Shown here: positions 8,492-16,769 of the stretch, piece by piece
How the letters are laid out: the number at the start of each line of letters is the position of its first letter
Numbering within the stretch: position 1 is the stretch's first letter
From: G965220825 sp965220825
GTDB lineage: Bacteria > Pseudomonadota > Alphaproteobacteria > UBA828
Assembly: GCA_965220825.1 (NCBI GenBank)
Contig: OZ244839.1
Span: forward strand, 3,100,001-3,164,000
Length of the DNA stretch: 64,000 bases
Reading direction: 5' to 3'
Program-made: the position numbers and the translations under genes
Notes under the pieces: generated by a model
The model's database searches: none
The model's input: the letters and a program-made list of their open reading frames with translations, nothing else
What the model was told of the DNA's origin: nothing

Positions 8492-9721
8492 TCAATCGAC
8501 CGGATCCCTTTGGAGCGGGCAGGTCATGCAATGGCCGCCGCCCCGCCCCCGGCCCAGCTCGGCGCCGTGGATCGTGATCACCTCGACCCCGGCTTTGCGC
8601 AACAGCGTGTTGGTGTGGGTGTTTCTGGCATAGGCCACCACGACGCCCGGCTCCAGCGCGAGCAGGTTGTTGCCGTCGTCCCACTGCTCCCGTTCCCGCT
8701 CGTAGCGGTCTCCACCGGTGAAGACCACACGCAGCCTGTCCAGTCCGAGGCAGTCCGCGACCACATCGAAGAGATGGACCTTCGTCTGGCGGCAATCGAT
8801 TTCGTTGTCCGTCGCGCCGGGCCGGAGCTCGTAGCAGACGATTTCGTCGCAGGTCGCCCTGTAGGCCGTCGCAAGGTCCCGATCGCAAAGCGAGAAGACG
8901 GTATCGAGATGCATGGCCGCGTGCGTGATGGGCATCCGGCAGGAGATGACCCTTTCCGCCGCCTCCCGGCGGAAGAGCGAAAGCGCGATCTGGCCCACCG
9001 CCTGGGGTGAGGTGCGCTCCCCCATTCCGACCAATACCGCCCCCCGGCCGATGGGCATCACGTCGCCGCCCTCCACTGTCGCCGCGCCGTGGTCACGATC
9101 CGCATCGCCCCACCAGACGGTGAAATCGGAGTCCTTGAAGTCGGGATGAAACCTGTAGATCGAAGCGACAAGCAGCGTTTCCTGACGCCGGGCGGGCCAG
9201 CGCATGGGGTTGAGCGTCACGCCGCGGTAGATCCAGCAGCTGCTGTCCCGCGTGAAGAGCGTGTTGGGCAATGGCGGCAGAACGAACCCCTCCGGCCCAA
9301 GGCAGCATCCGGTCAGGCCCGTGGGACCGAACGGGAGCTCCTCCGGGGCGATCCCGCCGATCAGGCAGCGGGCCAGTTCCTCCGCCGGCATGGCGTCGAG
9401 CCAGGCGCGGATGTCCGCCAGCATGCCGACGCCCACCTGGTCCGCCGTGATCTTCCGGTCCAGAACCCAGTCTCGCGCGTCCCGCGCCGCGAGCGTCGTA
9501 CCGAGCAGCTCGTGCAGGTCGAGAACCGCCACGCCGTGCGCCTTCATCTTGTTGCAGAAGTCGTAATGGTCCGTCCTGGCCTGTTGCACCCAGAGCACAT
9601 CGTCGAACAGCAGCGCCTCGCGGTTGCCGGGGGTGAGGCGCTCATGCGCCTTGCCCGGTCGGCAGACCAGCACCTTGCGGAGCCTGCCGACCTCGGAATG
9701 GACGCCGTAGATCTCGGCCAT
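8492..9721 (-). CDS. arcA: Arginine deiminase
   Basis: The enzyme hydrolyses L-arginine to citrulline and ammonia in the cytoplasm. The protein has 409 residues, the usual length. The visible active-site features are FTRDSS (substrate-binding aspartate), VEGGDVMPIG, the general-base histidine in THAAMHLDTVFS, and the nucleophile C398 in GGGHCMTCPL close to the C-terminus. It sits between a YfcC/ArcD-like carrier upstream (gap of 31 bases) and arcC downstream, so the three form one transcription unit. No ornithine carbamoyltransferase (arcB) lies in the unit, so citrulline must be cleaved by an enzyme encoded elsewhere for the pathway to be complete. Confidence 0.93.
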   Translation of the reverse strand: MAEIYGVHSEVGRLRKVLVCRPGKAHERLTPGNREALLFDDVLWVQQARTDHYDFCNKMKAHGVAVLDLHELLGTTLAARDARDWVLDRKITADQVGVGMLADIRAWLDAMPAEELARCLIGGIAPEELPFGPTGLTGCCLGPEGFVLPPLPNTLFTRDSSCWIYRGVTLNPMRWPARRQETLLVASIYRFHPDFKDSDFTVWWGDADRDHGAATVEGGDVMPIGRGAVLVGMGERTSPQAVGQIALSLFRREAAERVISCRMPITHAAMHLDTVFSLCDRDLATAYRATCDEIVCYELRPGATDNEIDCRQTKVHLFDVVADCLGLDRLRVVFTGGDRYEREREQWDDGNNLLALEPGVVVAYARNTHTNTLLRKAGVEVITIHGAELGRGRGGGHCMTCPLQRDPVD

Positions 9722-9752
9722 GGCGGATTCTCGCTGCGGATCCGCGGCCGCG

Positions 9753-11186
9753 TCAGGCGAGCGCGCCCGCGCCCAGCGCCGCCATGACCATAAGGGTGAG
9801 GACGAGGCAGAGCGGCATCACGAAGCGGATCCACCGTTCGTAAGGCACGCGCCCGATGGCGAGACCGCCCATGACCACGGCGAAGGTCGGGTTGAAGAAG
9901 TTCACCAGGCCGTTTGCCGACTGATAGGCGGTGACAACGAGGTCGCGCCCGCTTCCCGCGAAATCCGCAAGCGGCGCCATGATCGGCATGGTGAGCACGG
10001 CGAGGCCCGAGGACGACGGCACGAAGAACGAAAGCGCCACTTCGATCCAATAGAGGACGATCACGAGCGCCGCCGGCGCCATGCCGTCCACGGCCTGGGC
10101 GGAGTGGTGGAGGATCGTATCGGTGATGCGGCCGGCGTCCATCACCACGACGATCCCCCGGGCCACGCCGATAATGAGCGCGACGCCCAGCAGACTGCGC
10201 GCGCCGTCGACGAACGTCGTGGTGAATCCTTCCTCGCCGAGGCGGCCGATGACGCCGACGAGCATCGCCGAGGCAAGAAACAGGGCGGACATTTCGGCCA
10301 TCCACCAGCCGCCCGACGAGACGCCCCATATCATGGCGCCGAACGTCGCGGCGAAAACGACCAGAACGATCTTGTGGGTGGTGGTGAACGCGCGGGCCTC
10401 GGGCGCGCCGCCGGTCCGCAGGAAATGGGCCTCGTTCGCCTCCTTCCGGTCCGCCACGATGGATTTCGAAGGGTCTTTCCGCACGCGTTCGGCATAGCGC
10501 ATCACATAGCCGACACAGACGGCCCAGCCCGCGATCAGGATGGCGAAACGGAGCATGATCCCCTGGGTGAAGGGAATGCCGGCCGCGTCCGAGGCGATGA
10601 CCGTCGCGAATGGGTTGATGGTGGAGCCCAGGACGCCCATGGCGGCGCCCAGCATGACGATGGCGACGCCGGTCAGCGCGTCGTACCCGGCAGCGATCAT
10701 GACCGGTATGACGATGCCGTAGAACGCGAGGGTTTCCTCCGCCATGCCGTAGGTCGTGCCACCGGCCGCGAAGAGCGCCATCAGCACCGGGATCATCCAT
10801 TTCTCCCGGCCCCGGAGCCTCGCCATGACCCGGGCGATTCCGGCGTCGATGGCGCCTGTCTTGGAGACCACCCCGATGAAGCCGCCGATCACGAGGACGA
10901 AGATCGCGATGTCGATCGCGTTGGCCTGATAGCTTTCGGGGTCGTAGAGCCCGGCTATGGGCGCAAGAATGATCTCCTTGAGGCCTTGCGGATTGGCCTC
11001 GATCTCCTGGTAGGTGCCGGGGACGGGGACATCCCTCTCCAGCGCCTCGTTGAAGGTCCTGTCATATTCGCCAGCCGGCACGAGCCAGGTGAGCGCGGCG
11101 ACGACGACGATCAGGATGAACAGGATGGTGAAGGCCGTGGGAAACCGGATGCGGGTCTTCGCATCGCCGGCGCGCGCGCTCGTCAT
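9753..11186 (-). CDS. YfcC/ArcD-type membrane carrier, probable arginine/ornithine exchanger
   Basis: This 477-residue integral membrane protein of the YfcC (DcuC-like) family shows about 12 hydrophobic segments. Conserved stretches are LVPAGEYDR after the first segment, the loop around GTTYGMAEETLAFYG, GVLGSTINPFATVIA, and the C-terminal FFVPSSSGLAVLTMPIMAPL. The family includes basic amino acid antiporters and some dicarboxylate carriers. Position as first gene before arcA and arcC supports arginine uptake in exchange for ornithine or citrulline, which is inference. The start is set at ATG 11186; an upstream alternative at 11258 adds 24 residues of no membrane character. An insertion sequence begins within 90 bases upstream. 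Confidence 0.82.
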   Translation of the reverse strand: MTSARAGDAKTRIRFPTAFTILFILIVVVAALTWLVPAGEYDRTFNEALERDVPVPGTYQEIEANPQGLKEIILAPIAGLYDPESYQANAIDIAIFVLVIGGFIGVVSKTGAIDAGIARVMARLRGREKWMIPVLMALFAAGGTTYGMAEETLAFYGIVIPVMIAAGYDALTGVAIVMLGAAMGVLGSTINPFATVIASDAAGIPFTQGIMLRFAILIAGWAVCVGYVMRYAERVRKDPSKSIVADRKEANEAHFLRTGGAPEARAFTTTHKIVLVVFAATFGAMIWGVSSGGWWMAEMSALFLASAMLVGVIGRLGEEGFTTTFVDGARSLLGVALIIGVARGIVVVMDAGRITDTILHHSAQAVDGMAPAALVIVLYWIEVALSFFVPSSSGLAVLTMPIMAPLADFAGSGRDLVVTAYQSANGLVNFFNPTFAVVMGGLAIGRVPYERWIRFVMPLCLVLTLMVMAALGAGALA

Positions 11187-11270
11187 GGCGGCAAGCCCCC
11201 CGATAGCGACGCGCGCCTCAGATATGGGAAGGCACGGGAGCCGGAACAAGGGCGTCACGGCATTGCAGAC

Positions 11271-11300
11271 TGTCCCAGTTCAGACAGGTGCGAGACGCGG
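11271..11300 (+). repeat. Extra copy of the IS481-type left inverted repeat
   Basis: The stretch beginning TGTCCCAGTTCAGACAGGTG closely matches the left end of the insertion sequence at 11439, which begins TGTGCAAGTTCAGACAGGTA; 24 of the first 28 positions agree. No transposase sequence follows it directly; instead an inverted repeat and then the second left end come next. It is either the left end of an older, partly deleted copy or the true outer end of a longer element. Confidence 0.65.
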
Positions 11301-11301
11301 C

Positions 11302-11356
11302 TCTCCAGGCCCGCATGTTTTTGTTTTCGAGGAGAAGAAAAATGCGGGCCTGGAGA
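11302..11356. repeat. Palindromic repeat, copy 1 of a family shared with 47240-47320
   Basis: TCTCCAGGCCCGCAT at 11302-11316 pairs perfectly with ATGCGGGCCTGGAGA at 11342-11356; the stem is extended by T-rich and A-rich arms around a short purine-rich loop. The right arm continues as ACCCGCGCA then CGAA, and the same sequence (TGCGGGCCTGGAGACCCGCG and onward) recurs at 47300-47325. It lies in the debris on the left of the insertion sequence. Confidence 0.75.
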
Positions 11357-11438
11357 CCCGCGCACCGAAAAAAGCGCCGCACCCCTGAAAGCGACGGAAG
11401 CCCCCGTCGTCTATTTCGTCCCGAACCAGGCCATCTGC

Positions 11439-12558
11439 TGTGCAAGTTCAGACAGGTATGAGACGCGTCTCTTGAAACGGGGTTGGGGGTCTCCGAAGCT
11501 GTTGGTGTAGACACATCAACCTCGAGGAGACCCCCATGCAGGTTCTTGGCCTGCCTCGTCAGATTACACGAGGCGCGCGGCTCGCGTCGCGTCTTTGCGA
11601 TGCGCAGCGTAGCGAAGCAGAGCAAAGACGCGACGCGGTGCGTCGTTGGCGCGCTGCCATGGTGGCGGGCCTGACCGCCGAGGAAGCGGCCCAAGCCATC
11701 GGCGTGTCCCGTGCCACGCTCTACCGCTGGAAGAAGCGCTCCGAGCGGTACTCCAGCCGACCGCGGAGGCTGCGAAAGCCAAACTGGTCGCGGGCTCTGG
11801 TCGCCGCCATCCGCGAGATCCGCGCCGACTACCCCATGTGGGGCAAGGCCAAGATCACCGTTCTACTGCACCGGCGCGGCTTCCAGACCTGCGAAAGCAC
11901 CGTTGGGCGCATCCTGAAGACCTTGATCGACCGCGGCGAGGTCGTCCCCGTCCCGACACTGCGGCGCAAGGCGCCACGGGCCTTGCGCCGCACCCGGCCC
12001 CATGCCCGGCGCCTGCCCAAGGGCAGAAAGCCCGCACGGCCCGGAGAAATCATCCAGATCGACACCATGACCATCAATCCCGGCCACGGACGGCCCACCA
12101 TCAAGCAGTTCACTGCAATCGACCCCATCGCCAAATGGACCTGCGCACAGGCCTGGCGACGCGCAACGGCCCATAACGCCGCCCAATTCCTCGACAAGCT
12201 CCAGGACGACATGCCCTTCCCCGTCAAGGCCATCCAGATCGACGGCGGCGCCGAGTTCAAGGCAAGCTTCGAAACCGAATGCCAAAGGCGCGGCATCAAT
12301 CTCTGGGAGCTGCCGCCCCGATCCCCTGAACTCAACGGTCATGTCGAACGCAGCAACGGCACATGGCGCTATGAGTTCCATGCCTCCTGGGAGCTCCCCG
12401 ACGACCTCGAAGGCCTCAACCGATGGATCGACGCCTTCGCCGACGAGTTCAATACCATCAGACCCAACCAGGCCCTTGGCGGACAAACACCGGCCGAATA
12501 CCTTGACAACCTGACAGCAGAAGAAACCACAGCGTCTCAAACGTCCTGAACGAGGACA
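11439..12558 (+). mobile_element. IS481-family insertion sequence
   Basis: The element is about 1.12 kb. It is bounded by imperfect inverted ends: the left starts TGTGCAAGTTCAGACAGG at 11439, and the right, read inward on the minus strand from 12558, starts TGTCCTCGTTCAGGACG. Both share GTTCAG and TGAGACGC blocks, with one base of gap in the alignment. It carries one transposase gene. No convincing target duplication is seen at 11439/12558, which fits a nested or imprecise insertion. The right end is only five bases from the -35 box of the rpmI promoter. Confidence 0.75.
11536..12549 (+). CDS. IS481-family transposase
   Basis: The DDE transposase has 337 residues. The N-terminal helix-turn-helix is visible as GLTAEEAAQAIGVSRATLYR, followed by a second DNA-binding region (YPMWGKAKITVLLHRRGF). 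The integrase core shows the first aspartate in IIQIDTMT, the second in IQIDGGAEF, and the glutamate in NGHVERSNGTWR about 35 residues later; NTIRPNQALGGQTPAEYL is the usual C-terminal block. The frame looks intact from ATG 11536 to TGA 12547-12549, so the element may still be active. The extreme C-terminal codons (NLTAEETTASQTS) recur in degenerate form at 26951-27001. Confidence 0.9.
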   Translation: MQVLGLPRQITRGARLASRLCDAQRSEAEQRRDAVRRWRAAMVAGLTAEEAAQAIGVSRATLYRWKKRSERYSSRPRRLRKPNWSRALVAAIREIRADYPMWGKAKITVLLHRRGFQTCESTVGRILKTLIDRGEVVPVPTLRRKAPRALRRTRPHARRLPKGRKPARPGEIIQIDTMTINPGHGRPTIKQFTAIDPIAKWTCAQAWRRATAHNAAQFLDKLQDDMPFPVKAIQIDGGAEFKASFETECQRRGINLWELPPRSPELNGHVERSNGTWRYEFHASWELPDDLEGLNRWIDAFADEFNTIRPNQALGGQTPAEYLDNLTAEETTASQTS

Positions 12559-12563
12559 CAGCC

Positions 12564-12592
12564 TTGAATTCGGGGGGCGCTGCGAGTACAAA
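12564..12592 (+). promoter_or_regulatory. Probable promoter of rpmI-rplT-pheST
   Basis: TTGAAT (12564-12569) is followed after exactly 17 bases by TACAAA (12587-12592), a good match to the housekeeping sigma consensus. The rpmI start lies about 42 bases downstream. It begins directly beyond the right end of the insertion sequence, so the translation operon appears to be transcribed from here. Called by eye only. Confidence 0.45.
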
Positions 12593-12634
12593 GCGTCCGC
12601 CGCACGCGCCTCCGGGACCGGCGACGGGGAAGAC

Positions 12635-12832
12635 ATGTCCAAGCTCAAGACCAAAAGCAGCGCCAAGAAGCGGTTTTCCGTGACCGGACGGGGCCGGCTT
12701 CGGCGGCGCGCGGCCTTTCATCGCCACAACCTCACCAAGCGGGCGAAAAAGGTGAAGCGCAACCAGCGCGGCGCGCGCGGGCTGGCGGCTTCGGATGCGG
12801 CGCTGATGAAGCCTTTCCTGCCTTACCTCTAG
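12635..12832 (+). CDS. rpmI: Large subunit ribosomal protein L35
   Basis: This 65-residue basic protein of the 50S subunit begins MSKLKTKSSAKKRFSVTGRG, the family signature, and contains HNLTKRAKKVKRN. ATG 12635 is preceded by GGGGAAG. In most bacteria the gene follows infC (initiation factor IF3), whose mRNA autoregulates the operon; here an insertion sequence occupies that place and infC is not in the window. rplT follows after 17 bases. Confidence 0.96.
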   Translation: MSKLKTKSSAKKRFSVTGRGRLRRRAAFHRHNLTKRAKKVKRNQRGARGLAASDAALMKPFLPYL

Positions 12833-12849
12833 AACGGCGGACCGGATCC

Positions 12850-13215
12850 ATGGCACGGGTGAAGAGGGGCGTCGCAGCCCACGCGCGCCACAAGAAGGTG
12901 CTCAAGATGGCGCGCGGCTATCGCGGCCGGGGCCATTCAAGCTACCGCGTGGCGCTCGAGCGGGTCGAGAAGGCGCTGCAATATGCCTACCGCGACCGCC
13001 GTACCCGCAAGCGCCGCTTCCGCGCGCTCTGGATTCAGCGCATCAACGCGGCGGCGCGCGCGCATGGCGTCACCTATTCGGAGCTGATGCACGGCCTGTC
13101 GCTCGCCGGCGTGGAGGTCGACCGCAAGGTTCTCGCGGATCTCGCCGTGCGCGAACCCGCCGCCTTCGAGGCGGCCGTGGAGCAGGCCCGCGCCGCCCGC
13201 GGCGCGTCCGACTGA
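12850..13215 (+). CDS. rplT: Large subunit ribosomal protein L20
   Basis: This 121-residue protein binds 23S rRNA early in 50S assembly. The N-terminus MARVKRGVAAHARHKKVLKM and the block YAYRDRRTRKRRFRALWIQR are diagnostic, and the C-terminal globular part (YSELMHGLSLAGVEVDRKVL) is complete. It is co-transcribed with rpmI upstream and pheS downstream. In other bacteria L20 represses its own operon by binding the mRNA; no such site was recognised here. Confidence 0.96.
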   Translation: MARVKRGVAAHARHKKVLKMARGYRGRGHSSYRVALERVEKALQYAYRDRRTRKRRFRALWIQRINAAARAHGVTYSELMHGLSLAGVEVDRKVLADLAVREPAAFEAAVEQARAARGASD

Positions 13216-13258
13216 CCACCTGTCGCTCCGTCGGGCCCTAGCCGTCGGAGGGAGTGCC

Positions 13259-14335
13259 GTGGACGATCTGAATTCCCTTCGAGAGGCGTTGCTGGAAGCG
13301 GTCGCCGGCGCGGCGGACGGCGCCGCCCTCGAGGAGGCCCGCATTGCGGCGCTCGGCAAGAAGGGTCGGCTTACCCAGGCCATGAAGGGGCTGGGCGCGC
13401 TCGATATCGCGCAGCGCAAGGAGGTTGGCGCCCAACTCAACCGTATCAAGGCCGATGTGGCGGAGGCGCTCGATGCACGCCGCGCCGCGCTGGAGGCGGA
13501 CGCCCTCGAACAGCGGCTTGCCGCCGAGCGCGTGGATGTGACGCTGCCGCCGCGCCCGCAGCCTACGGGCGCCATACATCCCATCAGCCGGGTGCTCGAC
13601 GAGCTGATCGGCATTTTTGCCGGCATGGGCTTTCAGGTCGCCGACGGGCCGGATATCGAGGACGATTTCCACAATTTCACGGCGCTCAACATCCCGCCTG
13701 AACACCCGGCGCGCCAGATGCACGACACCTTCTATCTTGCGCCCGACGAGGCGGGCAGGCACCCGCTGCTGCGCACCCACACGTCGCCGGTGCAGATCCG
13801 CAGGATGTGTGCGGCGCCGCCGCCCCACCGGATCATCGCGCCCGGCCGCACCTATCGCTGCGACTACGACATGACGCACACCCCCATGTTCCACCAGATC
13901 GAGGGGCTGGTCGTCGACGAGCACACCCATATGGGCCATCTCAAGGGCTGTCTGATCGATTTCGCCCGCGCCTTCTTCGAGGTGGAGAAGCTGCCGGTGC
14001 GGTTCCGCCCGAGCTACTTCCCCTTCACCGAGCCCTCCGCCGAGATGGATATCGGCTGCTCGCGGGAAGGCGGCGTCCTGCGCATCGGCGAGGGCGCGGA
14101 CTGGATGGAGATCCTCGGCTGCGGCATGGTGCACCCCAAGGTCCTGCGGAATGTGGGCCTGGATCCGGAGCGCTATCAGGGGTTCGCCTTCGGTCTCGGC
14201 GTCGAACGCTCCGCCATGCTGAAATACGGCATCCCGGATCTCCGCGACTTCTTCGACACCGATATGCGCTGGCTCCGCCATTACGGCTTCGCCCCGTTCG
14301 ATGCGCCGGCGCCGGCCTCCGGTCCACAGGCATGA
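13259..14335 (+). CDS. pheS: Phenylalanine--tRNA ligase, alpha subunit
   Basis: This is the catalytic subunit of the alpha2-beta2 synthetase, with 358 residues. An N-terminal coiled coil (about residues 1-90) is followed by the class II core: motif 1 around HPISRVLDELIGIF, motif 2 around FRPSYFPFTEPSAE and the GCGMVHPKVL segment, and motif 3 as FGLGVERSAMLKYGIPDLRD. The start is GTG 13259 with a strong GGAGGGAG ribosome-binding site. Its TGA overlaps the ATG of pheT by four bases, so the two subunits are translationally coupled. Confidence 0.96.
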   Translation: MDDLNSLREALLEAVAGAADGAALEEARIAALGKKGRLTQAMKGLGALDIAQRKEVGAQLNRIKADVAEALDARRAALEADALEQRLAAERVDVTLPPRPQPTGAIHPISRVLDELIGIFAGMGFQVADGPDIEDDFHNFTALNIPPEHPARQMHDTFYLAPDEAGRHPLLRTHTSPVQIRRMCAAPPPHRIIAPGRTYRCDYDMTHTPMFHQIEGLVVDEHTHMGHLKGCLIDFARAFFEVEKLPVRFRPSYFPFTEPSAEMDIGCSREGGVLRIGEGADWMEILGCGMVHPKVLRNVGLDPERYQGFAFGLGVERSAMLKYGIPDLRDFFDTDMRWLRHYGFAPFDAPAPASGPQA

Positions 14336-16737
14336 AGTTCACCCTCTCCTGGCTCAAGACCCATCTGGAGACCGATGCGCCGCTCGTGGAGATCGCCGAG
14401 ACGCTTACCGCCATCGGCCTCGAGGTGGAATCGGTTTTGGACCGCACCGCGGCGTTCGCACCCTTTACCGTGGCCCATGTGATCGAGGCAGGGCCCCATC
14501 CCAACGCGGACAAGCTGAAGCTCTGCCTCGTGGATACGGGCGAGGAGCGGGTGGAAGTAATCTGCGGCGCCCCCAATGCGCGGACGGGCATGAAGGGGGT
14601 CTTCGCCCCGGTGGGCACCACAATCCCCGGCACGGGAGTCAAGCTAAAGCGCGCGAAAATCCGCGGTGTCGAGAGTTGCGGCATGCTGTGCTCCGAGCGC
14701 GAGATGGGCTTGAGCGACGAGCATGAGGGGATCATGGAGCTGCCCCAGGATGCGCCACTGGGCGCGCCGTTCGCTGCCGTCATGGGTCTCGACGATCCGC
14801 TGATCGAGATCGCCATCACGCCCAACCGCGCCGACTGCCTGGGTGTCCGCGGTATCGCGCGGGACCTCGCGGCGGCCGGCATCGGCCGGCTCAAGCCGCG
14901 GCAGATCGCGCCCGTCCCCGGGGTGTTTCCGAGCCCGGTGGGAATCCACCTGCGCTTTCCGGAAGAGGCGCGGGATGCCTGCCCGCTCTTTCTCGGGCGC
15001 TACATTCGGGGCGTGCGCAACGGCGAGAGCCCTCGCTGGCTGCAGGAAAGGCTGAGCGCCGTGGGCCTGCGTCCCATCTCCGCCCTGGTGGACATCACCA
15101 ATTTCCTCACGCTGGACGAGAACCGCCCCGCGCATGTCTTCGACGCGGACAAGATCGCAGGCGACCTCTGGGTGGCGCTCGGGCAGGGCGGCACGCAGTT
15201 CGGCGCACTCGACGGGAAGACATACGAGATCGACGACGAGATGACGGCGATCGGCGACGACACCGGCATGCTGAGTCTTGCCGGCGTGATGGGCGGCGAG
15301 GCCTCGGGCTGTACGGCGGAGACCGTCAACGTCTTCATCGAGATCGCACTGTTCGATCCGCGCCGGACTGCGGCGACCGGGCGCAAGCTCGCCGTGGAAA
15401 GCGATGCTCGCTACCGCTTCGAGCGCGGTGTGGATCCGGCGTTCGCGGAACCGGGCATGGAGCGCGCGACGCGCCTCGTGCTCGATCTCTGCGGCGGTGA
15501 GGCCAGCGACGTTGTGGTGGCGGGCGCGGCGCCGCCGCTGCCGCGACCGATTGCGTTCCGCCCCTCGCGGGTCGAGGCGCTCGGCGGTGTCGCGGGTGCG
15601 GGCGGACGCGCTCAGGCGGTCCTGGAGGCCCTCGGTTTCGCCTGTACGCCGGAAGGCGACGACGCCATGACGGTGACCCCGCCCACCTGGCGGGGCGACG
15701 CGGAGGGAGAGGCGGATCTGGTCGAAGAGGTACTCCGAATCGAGGGTTTCGACCGTATCCCCGCGGTCTCGCTGCCGAGGCCCGAAGGCGAGGGCGCGCG
15801 GCCGCCGGAGACGCTCCTGTCCCGGACGGGCGCGGTGCGGCGGACCCTTGCGGCCCGCGGCATGCTGGAGGCGGTGACCTGGTCGTTCCTTCCGCGCCGG
15901 CAGGCGGCGCTCTTCGGCGGCGGTGCGGAGTCGCTCAGGCTCGAGAACCCCATCAGCGCGGATCTGGACTACATGCGGCCCTCGATCCTTCCCAATCTCG
16001 CCGCCGCCGCCAAGCGCAATGCGGATCGCGGCATGGCGGACGCGGCGCTCTTCGAGATCGGCCCCTGCTACGAAGGCCCGGGCGAGGATGGCCAGCGCCT
16101 TGCGGTCGCGGCCCTGCGCGCGGGCAGGACGGTCCCCCGCAACTGGTTGGGGCCCGCGCGCGCGGTGGATGCGTTCGATGCCAAGGCGGATGCGCTGGCC
16201 GCGCTGGAGGCGGCCGGCGCGCCCGCGGACCGCCTCAGGACGGAGGTGACGGCGCCCGGCTGGTACCATCCCGGGCGCGCCGGTACGCTGGCGCTCGGGT
16301 CTACCGCGCTTGCCTTCTTCGGCGAACTGCACCCGACCGTTCTCAAGGCGCTTGACGCGGAGGGTCCCATGGCGGGTTTCGAGGTTTTGCTGGACGCCTT
16401 GCCCGCTCGCAAGGCCAAGGCGAGCCGGGCCCGGCCGGCGCTTCGGGCTTCCGATTACCCGGCGGTGGAGCGGGACTTCGCGTTCGTGCTCGATGCCGCG
16501 GTTCCCGCCGCCGAGGTGGAGCGCGCCGTACGCAATGCGGACAAGACGTTGATCGCGAATGTCGGGATCTTCGACCTGTATGACGGCGAGGGCGTCGAGC
16601 CCGGCAAGAAGTCGCTCGCCGTGGCTGTGCGCCTCGAGCCGCAGGACCGCACGCTCACCGATCCCGAGATCGAGGCGGTGGCCGGGCGTGTCGTTGCCAA
16701 TGTCGAGAAGACCGTCGGCGGCACGCTTCGGCGCTGA
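14332..16737 (+). CDS. pheT: Phenylalanine--tRNA ligase, beta subunit
   Basis: The protein has 801 residues. The order of domains fits the family: N-terminal MKFTLSWLKTHLET, an EMAP-type tRNA-binding domain (about residues 40-150, with HPNADKLKLCLVDTGEE), the B3/B4 editing domain (VDITNFLTLDENRPAHVFDA), the B5 domain (about residue 405-475), the inactive catalytic-like core, and the C-terminal anticodon-binding FDX-ACB domain (SDYPAVERDFAFVLD to the end). ATG 14332 overlaps the pheS stop, which fixes the start; a longer upstream frame is spurious. Confidence 0.96.
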   Translation: MKFTLSWLKTHLETDAPLVEIAETLTAIGLEVESVLDRTAAFAPFTVAHVIEAGPHPNADKLKLCLVDTGEERVEVICGAPNARTGMKGVFAPVGTTIPGTGVKLKRAKIRGVESCGMLCSEREMGLSDEHEGIMELPQDAPLGAPFAAVMGLDDPLIEIAITPNRADCLGVRGIARDLAAAGIGRLKPRQIAPVPGVFPSPVGIHLRFPEEARDACPLFLGRYIRGVRNGESPRWLQERLSAVGLRPISALVDITNFLTLDENRPAHVFDADKIAGDLWVALGQGGTQFGALDGKTYEIDDEMTAIGDDTGMLSLAGVMGGEASGCTAETVNVFIEIALFDPRRTAATGRKLAVESDARYRFERGVDPAFAEPGMERATRLVLDLCGGEASDVVVAGAAPPLPRPIAFRPSRVEALGGVAGAGGRAQAVLEALGFACTPEGDDAMTVTPPTWRGDAEGEADLVEEVLRIEGFDRIPAVSLPRPEGEGARPPETLLSRTGAVRRTLAARGMLEAVTWSFLPRRQAALFGGGAESLRLENPISADLDYMRPSILPNLAAAAKRNADRGMADAALFEIGPCYEGPGEDGQRLAVAALRAGRTVPRNWLGPARAVDAFDAKADALAALEAAGAPADRLRTEVTAPGWYHPGRAGTLALGSTALAFFGELHPTVLKALDAEGPMAGFEVLLDALPARKAKASRARPALRASDYPAVERDFAFVLDAAVPAAEVERAVRNADKTLIANVGIFDLYDGEGVEPGKKSLAVAVRLEPQDRTLTDPEIEAVAGRVVANVEKTVGGTLRR

Positions 16738-16769
16738 AGGGTCCTCGCGGGCCACGCCGTGGGCATGAG

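Noticed and set aside
13807..14331. A longer start for pheT at 13807
   Set aside because: It overlaps pheS out of frame; the ATG at 14332 with a four-base overlap gives the standard N-terminus and length.
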